Notes under the pieces: generated by a model
The model's database searches: none
The model's input: the letters and a program-made list of their open reading frames with translations, nothing else
What the model was told of the DNA's origin: nothing
Shown: piece after piece, positions 8,027-16,650 of the stretch
Layout of the letters: every line of letters starts with the position of its first letter
Numbering within the stretch: position 1 is the stretch's first letter
Source: an uncultured Parabacteroides sp.
GTDB lineage: Bacteria; Bacteroidota; Bacteroidia; Bacteroidales; Tannerellaceae
Assembly: GCA_910577325.1 (NCBI GenBank)
Contig: CAJTMR010000020.1
Coordinates: 1 to 62,027, forward strand
DNA: 62,027 bases
Direction of reading: 5' to 3'
Translations under genes and position numbers: made by a program

Positions 8027-9403
8027 ATGATGAAACACGAACTGAAAGATCAACTGAAGAATTTTGAAAAGAAAGGCATAGACCGCCGCCACTTTTTCAA
8101 GCTAATGGCAATGGCCGGTGTATTGACTGCTGCAAATACCCAAAAAGCAAAAGCATTTTCAAGCAAAGCCAAAGGCAAAATCGTTATTATCGGCGGAGGA
8201 GCTGCCGGTATCAGTATGGCTGCCCGTTTAAAGAACTGGCTGGACAAACCGGATATAACGTTGATCGATCCCAGTGATCGTCAGTTTTATCAACCAGGAT
8301 TCACCCTGATTGCATCCGGCGTATACAAACCGGACGATGTTTGGAGAAAACAGGAAGACTGCATGCCCAGCGATATCAAATGGATCAAAGATTCTGTCAC
8401 AGCCGTTGACCCTGTATTCAATCAGGTAATGACTAAAAACAACGGAAAAATCGCTTACGACTTCTTAGTACTGACCCCCGGACTCCAGATCAACTGGGAA
8501 AAGGTGGAAGGAATCACGCAAGCGACATTGGGACAAGGAAACGCTCATTGCATCTATGATTTCAAAGGTGCGCAAAAGACATGGAAAGCCATACAGGAGT
8601 TTTCCAAAACAGGTGGACGCGGAATATACACAGATACCTACACTAAACACAAATGCGGTGGAGCTCCCAAGAAAATCTGCCTGTTGACAGAACATTATAC
8701 CCGTAAACAAGGAACACGCGAGACGGTAGACCTGAATTTCTACACAGCGTCCAAAGAACTGTATGATGTTCCGTTCTTCACCCCCCGCTTATTAGAAATC
8801 TACAAAGAACGAAATATTCCAATCAACTTGAATGTACGCGTGAAAGGCGTGGATACGGCTACCAAGCAGGTACATTTCGAAAAGATCGAAACAGTGGGTG
8901 ACAAGAAAGTCTACACTCCGTTTGTGGAAGACTACGACTTTCTGCATTTCACACCTCCGATGTCAGCCCCCGATTTTGTAAGAGAGGCCGGATTGGGCTG
9001 GACGGAAGGCAAGCTGGCTGCCGACGCTTGGGTAATGGTAGACAAAGAAACACTGGTCCACAAGACATATCCAAACATCATCTCCTTAGGAGACGTAGCC
9101 GGAATCCCGACCAGCAAGACATCCGCCGCTATCCGCAAACAGGTTCCTATCGCTGCCAAGAACCTAATTTCGCTGATGGAAGGCAAGGAACCAGCAGAGA
9201 AATACGACGGATATGCCGCCTGTCCGATCGTGACAGACTACGGGCATGTACTTTTGTGCGAGTTCGATTACAAAAAAGAGGCACAAAACTCGTTCCCGTT
9301 CACGTTACTGGACACATCAAAAGAGCAGTGGGCTGCATGGTTGTTGAAGGTCTATTTCCTGAAACCCATGTATTTTTACGGTATGTTGAACGGCTGGGCA
9401 TGA
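8027..9403 (+). CDS. Sulfide:quinone oxidoreductase-like FAD flavoprotein, Tat-like leader
   Basis: A 458-residue FAD/NAD(P)-fold protein. The N-terminus carries a twin-arginine-like motif (DRRHFFKLMAMAGVL) ending in a possible AKA cleavage site. Next comes the dinucleotide-binding motif VIIGGGAAGISMAARL near residue 53 and the SQR-type stretch DRQFYQPGFTL. Cysteines expected of the family are present in KHKCGGAPKK (about residue 208) and AACPIVTDYG (about residue 400). SQR oxidises sulfide to polysulfide or sulfur and passes electrons to quinone at the membrane. A short hydrophobic C-terminus (LLKVYFLKPMYFYG) fits peripheral membrane binding. It may detoxify gut sulfide. The alternative is a flavocytochrome c sulfide dehydrogenase flavoprotein, but no cytochrome gene is nearby. 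Confidence 0.82.
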   Translation: MMKHELKDQLKNFEKKGIDRRHFFKLMAMAGVLTAANTQKAKAFSSKAKGKIVIIGGGAAGISMAARLKNWLDKPDITLIDPSDRQFYQPGFTLIASGVYKPDDVWRKQEDCMPSDIKWIKDSVTAVDPVFNQVMTKNNGKIAYDFLVLTPGLQINWEKVEGITQATLGQGNAHCIYDFKGAQKTWKAIQEFSKTGGRGIYTDTYTKHKCGGAPKKICLLTEHYTRKQGTRETVDLNFYTASKELYDVPFFTPRLLEIYKERNIPINLNVRVKGVDTATKQVHFEKIETVGDKKVYTPFVEDYDFLHFTPPMSAPDFVREAGLGWTEGKLAADAWVMVDKETLVHKTYPNIISLGDVAGIPTSKTSAAIRKQVPIAAKNLISLMEGKEPAEKYDGYAACPIVTDYGHVLLCEFDYKKEAQNSFPFTLLDTSKEQWAAWLLKVYFLKPMYFYGMLNGWA

Positions 9404-9444
9404 TATAACCTAAACAACTCCCTATAATAAAAATGCCAAACTGA

Positions 9445-9494
9445 AAAATCCCCCCCCCGGTTCACTTCCAAGGTGTACGGGGGGATTTTATTTT
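9445..9494. terminator. Terminator after the SQR-like gene
   Basis: AAAATCCCCCC (9445-9455) pairs with GGGGGGATTTT (9479-9489), followed by ATTTT on the plus strand. The flanking A and T runs mean it could also stop minus-strand transcripts from the WlbA-like gene that ends at 9662. Confidence 0.75.
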
Positions 9495-9661
9495 CTCCCA
9501 CCCGGTTCTATATCCGATGCTTGCTCTACGACTACCGGCAGAATATCCATGCACCGAATATAAAGTATTACCAGAAGTTTATCCTGAACATATCAAACAC
9601 GATCGACAACTTCGGCTCACTCAAAAACACCTTTGTGATGGACGAGGCGCATATATTCCAT
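9495..9661 (+). other. Intergenic segment with gene-like codon use, unidentified
   Basis: The plus-strand frame through this gap reads as RFYIRCLLYDYRQNIHAPN and then about 30 further sensible residues, ending near VMDEAH. Many codons have C in the third position, as in real genes here. It has no start codon after the terminator and runs into the antisense of the WlbA-like gene. It may be a remnant of a lost gene; I do not recognise the family. Confidence 0.2.
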
Positions 9662-10681
9662 TTATTTCTTCAAGGCATAAATCCGCTGGATGATGTCCAC
9701 GACCTTCATGCCTTCCAGTACGTTGGTCGTGATACATTCCGTACTTGCACCGGAAAGAACACGGACCACATTACGGATCACGAAATTATGATTCTGGGCG
9801 GAACCTTTATAAGGACCGTAGTCATTTCCCGGATTCGTCGGCGCCAGTTCCGGCATTTCATAATCTTTGATATGACAATATTCGACTTCGTTCATATACT
9901 GCCCGCCGATTTTCACGCTGCCGTTCTCCGCAACAATCAGCATACTGCTTTCCATGTTCCTGTTCCAGACAGAAGTGGAATAGCTAAGGCTCCCCATTCC
10001 CCCGTTCACGAAATTGAAATTCACAAAACCCGAATCTTCAAAAGCCGTAAGTCCGGCATGGTTGAAATCGGCAAAGCGAGCCTGGATGTTACATATATCT
10101 CCAAAAAGCCAGTACATAATATCGATGAAATGGGAGAATTGAGTGAAAAGCGTACCCCCATCCAAAGCGGCATCGCCGTGCCAGCCTCCGGGTTTATAAT
10201 AACGCTCGTCACGGTTCCAATAGCAATTCAACTGGACCATATAGATCTTGCCCAACTTGCCGGAATCCACCATTTCCTTGATCCAGACGGAGGGAGGGGA
10301 ATAACGGTTTTGCATGACGCAGAACACTTGTTTACGATATTTCAACGAAACATAGACCACCTTCTCGGCATCGGCAAGCGTCAGTGCCATCGGTTTCTCG
10401 ATCACGACGTGATACCCGGCTTCGATAGCCCGGATGGCCATAGAGGCATGCAGACCGTTCGGCACGCAGATATTCACGACATCAATGGAAAGTCCGCTCT
10501 GCAATAATTCCGTAAGGGAAGAAAAAAACGGGACATCGTATGCTTCAATACCCAACTCTTCACGAGGACGAATATCACAAAGGGCCACCAATTCGGCTCC
10601 CGGATCGCGTGTCACCATCTCGGCATGACGTTTGCCGATATGACCGCAACCGATTACTGCGAATTTTATCTTTTTATCCAT
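9662..10681 (-). CDS. Gfo/Idh/MocA oxidoreductase, WlbA/WbpB-like sugar-nucleotide dehydrogenase
   Basis: A 339-residue NAD-dependent dehydrogenase. The Rossmann motif VIGCGHIGKRHAEM is near the N-terminus (residues 8-21), and the family EKP motif occurs in VVIEKPMALT. WlbA/WbpB enzymes oxidise UDP-N-acetylglucosaminuronate at C3. The product is aminated by a WlbC/WbpE aminotransferase during synthesis of 2,3-diamino sugars for surface polysaccharide. The gene directly upstream (3 bp gap) encodes a DegT-type aminotransferase of that kind, which strongly supports the assignment. It is the last gene of the metG operon. No acetyltransferase (WlbB) or epimerase is in the window. The exact substrate remains an inference. 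Confidence 0.85.
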   Translation of the reverse strand: MDKKIKFAVIGCGHIGKRHAEMVTRDPGAELVALCDIRPREELGIEAYDVPFFSSLTELLQSGLSIDVVNICVPNGLHASMAIRAIEAGYHVVIEKPMALTLADAEKVVYVSLKYRKQVFCVMQNRYSPPSVWIKEMVDSGKLGKIYMVQLNCYWNRDERYYKPGGWHGDAALDGGTLFTQFSHFIDIMYWLFGDICNIQARFADFNHAGLTAFEDSGFVNFNFVNGGMGSLSYSTSVWNRNMESSMLIVAENGSVKIGGQYMNEVEYCHIKDYEMPELAPTNPGNDYGPYKGSAQNHNFVIRNVVRVLSGASTECITTNVLEGMKVVDIIQRIYALKK

Positions 10682-10684
10682 AAA

Positions 10685-11818
10685 TCATAAATCACAATTT
10701 TTCAGGATTTCTATTATATATTGTTGTTGTCCGGGAGACATTTCCGTATGGATGGGCAAGGAAAGGACGGATTCGCACAAACGGGTGGAGATGTCCAGGC
10801 TGCCGGATACACGGGAGATGTGCCGGTAAGCTTCCTGACGGTGCACCGGTACGGGGTAATAGATCATGGAAGGGATTCCCCGTTCTTTCAACAGACATTG
10901 AAGGGCATTCCGCCGGCCGTCTTTTACCCGGACCGTATATTGGTGATAGACATGAGTCGAAAACGTCGATCTCGCAGGGAGAACCAACGAATTGCAGGAA
11001 GACAAGGCTTCATCGTACCGGAAAGCAACCTGCCGGCGAGCTTCCGTGAACTCCTCCAGATGCTTCAACTTCACATCCAGTACGGCAGCCTGCAACGTAT
11101 CCAGACGGGAGTTGCATCCGATCCGCCTATGATGGTATTTGCATTCCTGGCCATGATTGGCAATCATACGGATACGGGCAGCCAGCATCTCGTCGGAAGT
11201 CATCAACGCACCTCCGTCGCCATAGCAGGCCAACGGCTTGGACGGGAAAAAAGAAGTGGTTCCGATATGTCCGATCGTTCCGGTCTTTCGCACCCGCCCG
11301 TCGGAAAAGACATAATCGGCACCAACGGATTGGGCGTTATCTTCCACGACATACAGATGATAGGCATCTGCCAAAGCCATGATCGGCTCCATATCGCAAG
11401 ATTGCCCGAACAGGTGGACGGCCACGACCGCCTTTGTCCGTTCCGAAACAGCCGCTTCCATTTTCCCGGGATCGATATTGAAGGTCCCGGGATCGACATC
11501 CACCAACACAGGCGTCAACCCTAACATAGCGACAACCTCGGCTGCCGCTATATAAGTAAATGCCGGCAGGATCACCTCATCGCCGGGCTGAAGTTCCAAT
11601 GCCATCAGGGCGATCTGCAAAGCGTCCGTCCCGTTACCGCAAGGGATCACGAACGGAACCTGAAGATAACCGGCCAGATGCCCGGCAAAGGTTTTCACCT
11701 GCGGGCCATTGATAAAGGCACAACTGTCGATCACCGCCTGCATGGCCCCGTCGATCTCCTCTTTGAACCGGAGATATTGTCCATGCAAGTCGACCATCTG
11801 TATCTGTTCTTCCAGCAT
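10685..11818 (-). CDS. DegT/DnrJ/EryC1/StrS aminotransferase, WlbC/WbpE-like
   Basis: A 377-residue PLP-dependent sugar aminotransferase. Visible motifs are the N-terminal MVDLHGQYLRFKEEID, the cofactor-site CGNGTDALQIALMAL, VVEDNAQSVGADY, and the PLP-binding lysine in FFPSKPLACYGDGG (about residue 190). WlbC-like enzymes transfer an amino group from glutamate to the 3-keto sugar nucleotide made by the WlbA partner, which is encoded 3 bp downstream. The start lies 8 bp after the metG stop codon, so all three genes are probably co-transcribed. Function on a UDP-sugar is inferred from the pair. Confidence 0.88.
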   Translation of the reverse strand: MLEEQIQMVDLHGQYLRFKEEIDGAMQAVIDSCAFINGPQVKTFAGHLAGYLQVPFVIPCGNGTDALQIALMALELQPGDEVILPAFTYIAAAEVVAMLGLTPVLVDVDPGTFNIDPGKMEAAVSERTKAVVAVHLFGQSCDMEPIMALADAYHLYVVEDNAQSVGADYVFSDGRVRKTGTIGHIGTTSFFPSKPLACYGDGGALMTSDEMLAARIRMIANHGQECKYHHRRIGCNSRLDTLQAAVLDVKLKHLEEFTEARRQVAFRYDEALSSCNSLVLPARSTFSTHVYHQYTVRVKDGRRNALQCLLKERGIPSMIYYPVPVHRQEAYRHISRVSGSLDISTRLCESVLSLPIHTEMSPGQQQYIIEILKNCDL

Positions 11819-11826
11819 TGTATTAT

Positions 11827-13866
11827 CTATTTCACTTCGCTGCCCGGTTTCACCTCTTTTTCAGGAGTGATGACAGCCAACTTGCCGTCGAAGTTTTCTG
11901 CGGAAAGGATCATTCCTTCGGAAACGATACCTTTCAACTTGCGCGGGGCCAGATTGGCAATGAAGCAAACCTGCTTTCCCACAAGGTCTTCCGGCTTGTA
12001 ATGCTGGGCGATACCGGAAACGATCGTACGTTTTTCCAGACCATCATCGATACGGAACTGCAACAGCTTATCCGCCTTTGGCACTTTCGTACATTCCAAC
12101 ACGGTCCCGACACGGATATCCAGTTTCATGAAATCATCAAACTCGATATTCTCGCGGATGGGTTTCGCCTTGTAGTTCGCTTCCTCGTTTGCTTTCTTCG
12201 TGTCCAGCAACTTTTGTACCTGCGCTTCGATCACGCAGTCTTCAATCTTCTTGAACAACAGTTCCGATTTGCCCAACTGGTGGCCGGCTTCCAACAGGTC
12301 TGTCGATCCCAGACGGTTCCATCCTAACGGTTCCACATTCAACATCCTGTTCAGTTTCTCCATGCTGAACGGCAGGAACGGTTCGAAAGCGATCGCCAGA
12401 TTTGCCGTGATCTGCAAAGCAATGTTCATGATCGTGGCGACACGTCCCATATCGGTCTTTGCCAATTTCCAAGGTTCAGTGTCAGCCAGGTATTTGTTTC
12501 CGATACGAGCCAGGTTCATCGCTTCTTTCTGTGCGTCACGGAAATGGTACGTATCCAACAGACGTTCCACGTCGGCCTTTACATTCGCGAAATCGGTCAA
12601 TGTCTGGCGGTCATAATCGGTCAACTCGCCGGCAGCCGGCACCTTGCCTTCGAAATACTTTTCGGTAAGCACCAACGCACGGTTGACGAAGTTACCTAAA
12701 ATGGCTACCAGCTCATTGTTATTGCGTGCCTGAAAATCTTTCCAGGTGAAATCGTTGTCTTTTGTTTCTGGAGCATTGGCCGTCAAAACATAGCGCAACA
12801 CATCCTGCTTACCCGGCATGTCCACCAGATATTCGTTCAACCAGACAGCCCAATTGCGGGAAGTGGAGATCTTGTCGCCTTCCAAGTTCAGGAATTCATT
12901 GGCCGGCACATTTTCCGGCAGGTTGTAAGAACCTTCGGCTTTCAGCATGGCCGGAAACACGATACAGTGGAACACGATATTATCCTTACCGATGAAATGT
13001 ACCATCTTGGTTTCAGGATCTTTCCACCAGGTCTCCCAACTTTCGGGGAGCAGTTCTTTTGTATTGGAGATATATCCGATAGGCGCATCGAACCAGACAT
13101 ACAGCACCTTCCCTTCCGCACCTTCCACAGGCACGGGAATACCCCAATCGAGGTCGCGGCTTACGGCGCGAGGCTGCAATCCCATATCCAGCCAGCTCTT
13201 GCACTGCCCGTATACGTTCGGTTTCCATTCCTTATGCCCTTCCAGTATCCACTGGCGCAGGTATGATTCCCACTTGTCCAAAGGCAAATACCAGTGTTTG
13301 GTTTCTTTCATCACCGGCTGGCTACCGCTGATGGCGGATTTCGGGTTGACCAGATCCGTCGGGCTCAAAGATGTACCGCAGGCTTCGCACTGGTCGCCAT
13401 AGGCCTTTTCATTGCCGCAATGCGGACAAGTCCCGGTTATATAGCGGTCGGCAAGGAACTGTTTTGCTTCCTCGTCATAATACTGTTCGCTTGTTTTCTC
13501 GATAAACTCGCCTTTATCATATAAGGTACGGAAGAAATCCGACGCTACCTGGCGATGCGTAGCCGAAGTCGTACGGGAATAGATATCGAACGAGATACCG
13601 AAATCCTCAAAAGACTTCTTGATAATACCATGATAACGATCCACCACATCCTGCGGCGTAATCCCTTCTTTCTTCGCTCTCAGCGTGATAGGCACTCCAT
13701 GTTCATCCGACCCACCGATCATCAAAACTTCTTCCCCCTTCAGGCGAAGATAGCGTGCATAAATATCAGCAGGCACATACACCCCGGCCAAATGACCGAT
13801 ATGCACCGGCCCGTTCGCATACGGCAACGCCGTAGTTATCAGCGTTCTCTTAAACTGTTTTTCCAT
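11827..13866 (-). CDS. metG: Methionyl-tRNA synthetase with C-terminal tRNA-binding domain
   Basis: This enzyme charges tRNA-Met and initiator tRNA with methionine. The start used here (679 residues, MEKQFKRTL) is preferred to an upstream in-frame ATG at 13893, because the promoter box CAAAGGTA on the plus strand (TACCTTTG on the minus) lies at 13891-13898 and transcription would begin after that ATG. Motifs: HIGH at residues 22-25; a zinc knuckle CPHCGNEKAYGDQCEACG near 145-160; a KMSKS-type loop DKISTS near 335; and a C-terminal EMAPII/Trbp111-like domain (about 575-679) with VGTVLECTKVPKADKL. The length is that of the Bacteroidetes enzyme. It is the first gene of a minus-strand operon with the two sugar genes. 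Confidence 0.97.
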   Translation of the reverse strand: MEKQFKRTLITTALPYANGPVHIGHLAGVYVPADIYARYLRLKGEEVLMIGGSDEHGVPITLRAKKEGITPQDVVDRYHGIIKKSFEDFGISFDIYSRTTSATHRQVASDFFRTLYDKGEFIEKTSEQYYDEEAKQFLADRYITGTCPHCGNEKAYGDQCEACGTSLSPTDLVNPKSAISGSQPVMKETKHWYLPLDKWESYLRQWILEGHKEWKPNVYGQCKSWLDMGLQPRAVSRDLDWGIPVPVEGAEGKVLYVWFDAPIGYISNTKELLPESWETWWKDPETKMVHFIGKDNIVFHCIVFPAMLKAEGSYNLPENVPANEFLNLEGDKISTSRNWAVWLNEYLVDMPGKQDVLRYVLTANAPETKDNDFTWKDFQARNNNELVAILGNFVNRALVLTEKYFEGKVPAAGELTDYDRQTLTDFANVKADVERLLDTYHFRDAQKEAMNLARIGNKYLADTEPWKLAKTDMGRVATIMNIALQITANLAIAFEPFLPFSMEKLNRMLNVEPLGWNRLGSTDLLEAGHQLGKSELLFKKIEDCVIEAQVQKLLDTKKANEEANYKAKPIRENIEFDDFMKLDIRVGTVLECTKVPKADKLLQFRIDDGLEKRTIVSGIAQHYKPEDLVGKQVCFIANLAPRKLKGIVSEGMILSAENFDGKLAVITPEKEVKPGSEVK

Positions 13867-13890
13867 ACCTTGTGTTCTCTTTTTAAGACA

Positions 13891-13898
13891 CAAAGGTA
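13891..13898 (-). promoter_or_regulatory. Promoter -7 box for metG
   Basis: On the minus strand this reads TACCTTTG, a perfect TAnnTTTG match. It gives a leader of roughly 20 nt before the start codon at 13866. The left end of repeat copy B is 42 bp upstream. Confidence 0.65.
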
Positions 13899-13940
13899 AG
13901 GAATAATTTGGTTAGATGGAAAAGATTGGTTTCCAATCCA

Positions 13941-14439
13941 AGGGCAACCGCACCAAAAAATAGCCATCGGCGAAAAAAAGGCAAAAACAAGGCATAAAAG
14001 TACCTCCAACATGGCGGATAAACATCTGCTCACCCCCGGGAAGGCCTCGCACAGACCCGGGTCTGCACCTCTCCCACACCCGGGTCTCCATACAGCTTAC
14101 ACCCGGGTCTCAAGCGGCTTTAAAAGCTGTTTTTGACAAAAGAAAAGCCTGTCTTGATGAAAAAAGAAGCCGTTTTAACATATTCTGCACCTGTTCCCGG
14201 ACGGTCTCTGTTTTTATCGTATAATTGATACACAGGATGTTATCGTTTTTAACTATGATAGGTGTGATAGATGAATGATAGTTAAAAACAGCAACTATCA
14301 TGCCATAACATATTGGTTTAAACCGATATACAGGCGGAAATGATAGTATGATGGTTGTTTTTGCAAAAACATTTATGTGATTAGTCCGTATCGGTGACGA
14401 AAACAGAGGGACGCTTTATGATTTTGATTCGGTTGCCCT
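13941..14439 (-). mobile_element. MITE-like element, copy B
   Basis: 499 bp bounded by AGGGCAACCGCACCAAAA (13941-13958) and TTTTGATTCGGTTGCCCT (14422-14439), which are imperfect inverted repeats. The interior matches copy A in reverse orientation. It includes the 63-codon frame at 14110-14301 (minus), the hairpin around GTTTTTAACTAT, and three ACCCGGGTCT motifs at 14055, 14078 and 14101 spaced 23 bp apart. The flanks GTTTCCAATCCA (13929-13940) and GTTTCCGATCCC (14440-14451) are near-identical direct repeats, as expected of a target duplication. A further end-like sequence (AGAGCAACCGTACCAAAA) follows at 14452-14469. No transposase is encoded. It lies between the metG promoter and the end of PUL 1. 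Confidence 0.78.
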
Positions 14440-14535
14440 GTTTCCGATCCCAGAGCAACCGTACCAAAATTCGGAAACCGTATCATTCCTCTATCACCGG
14501 CCATTCGGAAAAAATACAGGAACATTAATAGAAAC

Positions 14536-15882
14536 TCACACCATAGGTTCCCAGCCCGGTTCATACGTGCGGCTCCACAAGCGTTGAGCCTCCGGATCGT
14601 TCACGATATGGCCATTGGAAGGGTCGATCATCAAGCGATGGCCCGTACGCCAGGCTATATTACCCAACTGGACCAACAACGTACTTTTATGCAACTCTTC
14701 AATGTCTCCATTCGGGCGGCGGTTCGTCTTGACCGCATCGATGAAATCCGCAATATGTCCCATATCCAAGTTCGCGCTCGGGCTGTTCGGGTCACGGCCG
14801 TCAATAACGTCCTTTGAAGCAAGTTCCTTGACCAGCTTGTTCTTCATATCGAAAATACGATACCCGTTATGGCCGGTCTCCAACGCCCCGCCTTCGCCAT
14901 AGAAGATCACGCCACGGTCACGACCTTCCGTATCGCGGCTGTTGCAGCTCCGTCCCTCCCAGGTGACAAGGCAATCGTCGCCGAAACGGATATCGATCGT
15001 CTGCGTATCAGGAGTTTCCCAGTCATCCTTATAGCGGAAACGTCCGCCTTCAGAACTGACCGCTGTCGGGAAATCCAATCCCAGGCCCCAACGAACGACA
15101 TCTATCTCATGCGTACCGTTGTTCAAAGCCTCGCCTGTTCCCCAATGCCAGAACCAATGCCAGTTATAATGAATCAGGTTATCACGGTAAGAACGACGGG
15201 GAGCCGGTCCCTGCCACAAATCAAAATCAATCGTGGAAGGAGCCGGAATTTCTTTTCCAAAACCGATCGATTTGCGGTTATTCGTGTACCAGGCCTTTGC
15301 AAAATGGACCTTGCCGATGACACCATTATGCAAAGCTTCTATTCCTTCCGTCAGACCAGGCCACGAACGACGCTGGGCACCGACCTGCACGACACGGTTA
15401 TATTTGCGGGCGGCGGCAAGGCTCAGCTCACCCTCGTGAGGATTATGGCTACAAGGCTTTTCACAATAGACATGTTTACCTGCCTGACAAGCCATGATGG
15501 TCGCAGGTGCATGCCAATGGTCAGGAGCCGTCACCAGTATGGCATCGATGTTTTTATCTTCCAATACCTTACGAATATCCTTTTCCGTCTTCGGATTACC
15601 TCCGACTTTCTTTACGGCAGCAACACCTTTTGCCAATGCTTTTTCTTCCACATCACAGACGTATCTCATTTCCACATCCTTACGGCTTTGGAAATTACGA
15701 GCCATACCCGCACCACGCCCATTGGTCCCCATAACGGCCATGTTTACCCGTTCGTTCGAACCCATAATATTCGCATAACTCTTGGCACTGCTCGCTCTGA
15801 ACGACATGCCACCGATGGTCAAACCCACACCCGTTGCGGCGACTTGCTTGATAAAACCTCTTCTTGTTGTTGTATTTTTCAT
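14536..15882 (-). CDS. Tat-exported Gfo/Idh/MocA oxidoreductase (glycoside 3-dehydrogenase-like)
   Basis: A 448-residue protein with a twin-arginine signal (TTRRGFIKQVAATGVGL), so it is probably folded with its NAD cofactor and exported to the periplasm. The Rossmann region MGTNGRGAGMARNF is near residue 50. The family EKP motif appears in VYCEKPCSHNP (about 135), and a His/Trp-rich active-site region HYNWHWFWHWGTGE near 225. Tat-exported members include GH109 enzymes and sugar C3-dehydrogenases that work with DUF1080 partners. The gene follows a DUF1080 gene by 19 bp at the end of the PUL 1 operon. I infer that it oxidises a glycoside at C3 so the partner can cleave it. A GH109-type activity cannot be excluded. 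Confidence 0.85.
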   Translation of the reverse strand: MKNTTTRRGFIKQVAATGVGLTIGGMSFRASSAKSYANIMGSNERVNMAVMGTNGRGAGMARNFQSRKDVEMRYVCDVEEKALAKGVAAVKKVGGNPKTEKDIRKVLEDKNIDAILVTAPDHWHAPATIMACQAGKHVYCEKPCSHNPHEGELSLAAARKYNRVVQVGAQRRSWPGLTEGIEALHNGVIGKVHFAKAWYTNNRKSIGFGKEIPAPSTIDFDLWQGPAPRRSYRDNLIHYNWHWFWHWGTGEALNNGTHEIDVVRWGLGLDFPTAVSSEGGRFRYKDDWETPDTQTIDIRFGDDCLVTWEGRSCNSRDTEGRDRGVIFYGEGGALETGHNGYRIFDMKNKLVKELASKDVIDGRDPNSPSANLDMGHIADFIDAVKTNRRPNGDIEELHKSTLLVQLGNIAWRTGHRLMIDPSNGHIVNDPEAQRLWSRTYEPGWEPMV

Positions 15883-15901
15883 CTCCCTGCTTGTTTTTTA
15901 A

Positions 15902-16618
15902 TTATTTCAATTTTCTGATTTTTACATTCTTGAATGAAACGACATCCCCGTGGTCCTGCAAAAGAATATGCCCTTTTTCCACATCCCCAAACATAGGCCG
16001 GCTATTCTTATACTTGCTCAATTGCCAGGTTTCCTTATACGATCGGCTGCTACGGTCGAAGGTCAGGATTTTCTTCCCATTCAAGTAATGTGTGACCTTC
16101 GAACCTTTAGCGACAATACGGGCCTGATTCCATTCGCCTGTCGGATTTACCTTTTTCGCTGATGTCGGGAACATATCGTAAAGGCCGCCTTCCAAGCGAT
16201 TTCCGTCACGTCCCATTTTTGCATCCGGATGGGTCTCGTCATCCAATATCTGATACTCCAATCCCAACCAGCCGCCTTTTTCGTACTTGGTAAAGAAGTA
16301 TTTTATCCCGCTATTGGCTCCTTTCGTGATACGGAAATCCACTTTCAGGTCGAAATCCGCATACTGCTCACGCGTGATGATATCGCCTCCTCTTTTACCA
16401 TCCTGCTTACGAACCGTCAGCACCCCGTTTTCAATCTCCCAGCCGAACGCAGGCGGGACATCTTTACCTACAGAAGTCCAGCCTTCCAGATTCTTTCCAT
16501 TAAAAAGCAGCACCCAGCCTTCCTTCTTTTCCTTGGACGTAAGCTGATTGTCTTGCGCTTCGGCACTTACTGCACATATAAACAGAAGTGCGGCTAAAAA
16601 CATATACATTCTTTTCAT
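15902..16618 (-). CDS. Secreted DUF1080 (3-keto-disaccharide hydrolase family) protein
   Basis: A 238-residue protein with a signal peptide (MKRMYMFLAALLFICAVSAEA). It has one DUF1080 domain over most of its length, with the family signatures WVLLFNGKNLEGW near residue 35, NSGIKYFF near 120 and WNQARIVAKGSKVTHYLNG near 185. The fold is a concanavalin-like beta-sandwich. The Pfam family is annotated as 3-keto-disaccharide hydrolase: members split glycosides that have been oxidised at C3. It lies between susD (32 bp) and a Tat-exported Gfo/Idh/MocA dehydrogenase (19 bp), the expected oxidising partner. Catalytic residues cannot be assigned with certainty from sequence alone. Confidence 0.87.
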   Translation of the reverse strand: MKRMYMFLAALLFICAVSAEAQDNQLTSKEKKEGWVLLFNGKNLEGWTSVGKDVPPAFGWEIENGVLTVRKQDGKRGGDIITREQYADFDLKVDFRITKGANSGIKYFFTKYEKGGWLGLEYQILDDETHPDAKMGRDGNRLEGGLYDMFPTSAKKVNPTGEWNQARIVAKGSKVTHYLNGKKILTFDRSSRSYKETWQLSKYKNSRPMFGDVEKGHILLQDHGDVVSFKNVKIRKLK

Positions 16619-16650
16619 TTCCTTTTTATGCTATTTTGTAATAACTCCTC

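Noticed and set aside
9473..10507. 344-codon plus-strand frame
   Set aside because: Mostly antisense to the WlbA-like gene, whose frame and motifs are clear. Only the first part (before 9662) is noted as a possible remnant.
14869..15918. 349-codon plus-strand frame
   Set aside because: Antisense shadow of the Gfo/Idh/MocA gene, which has clear family motifs.
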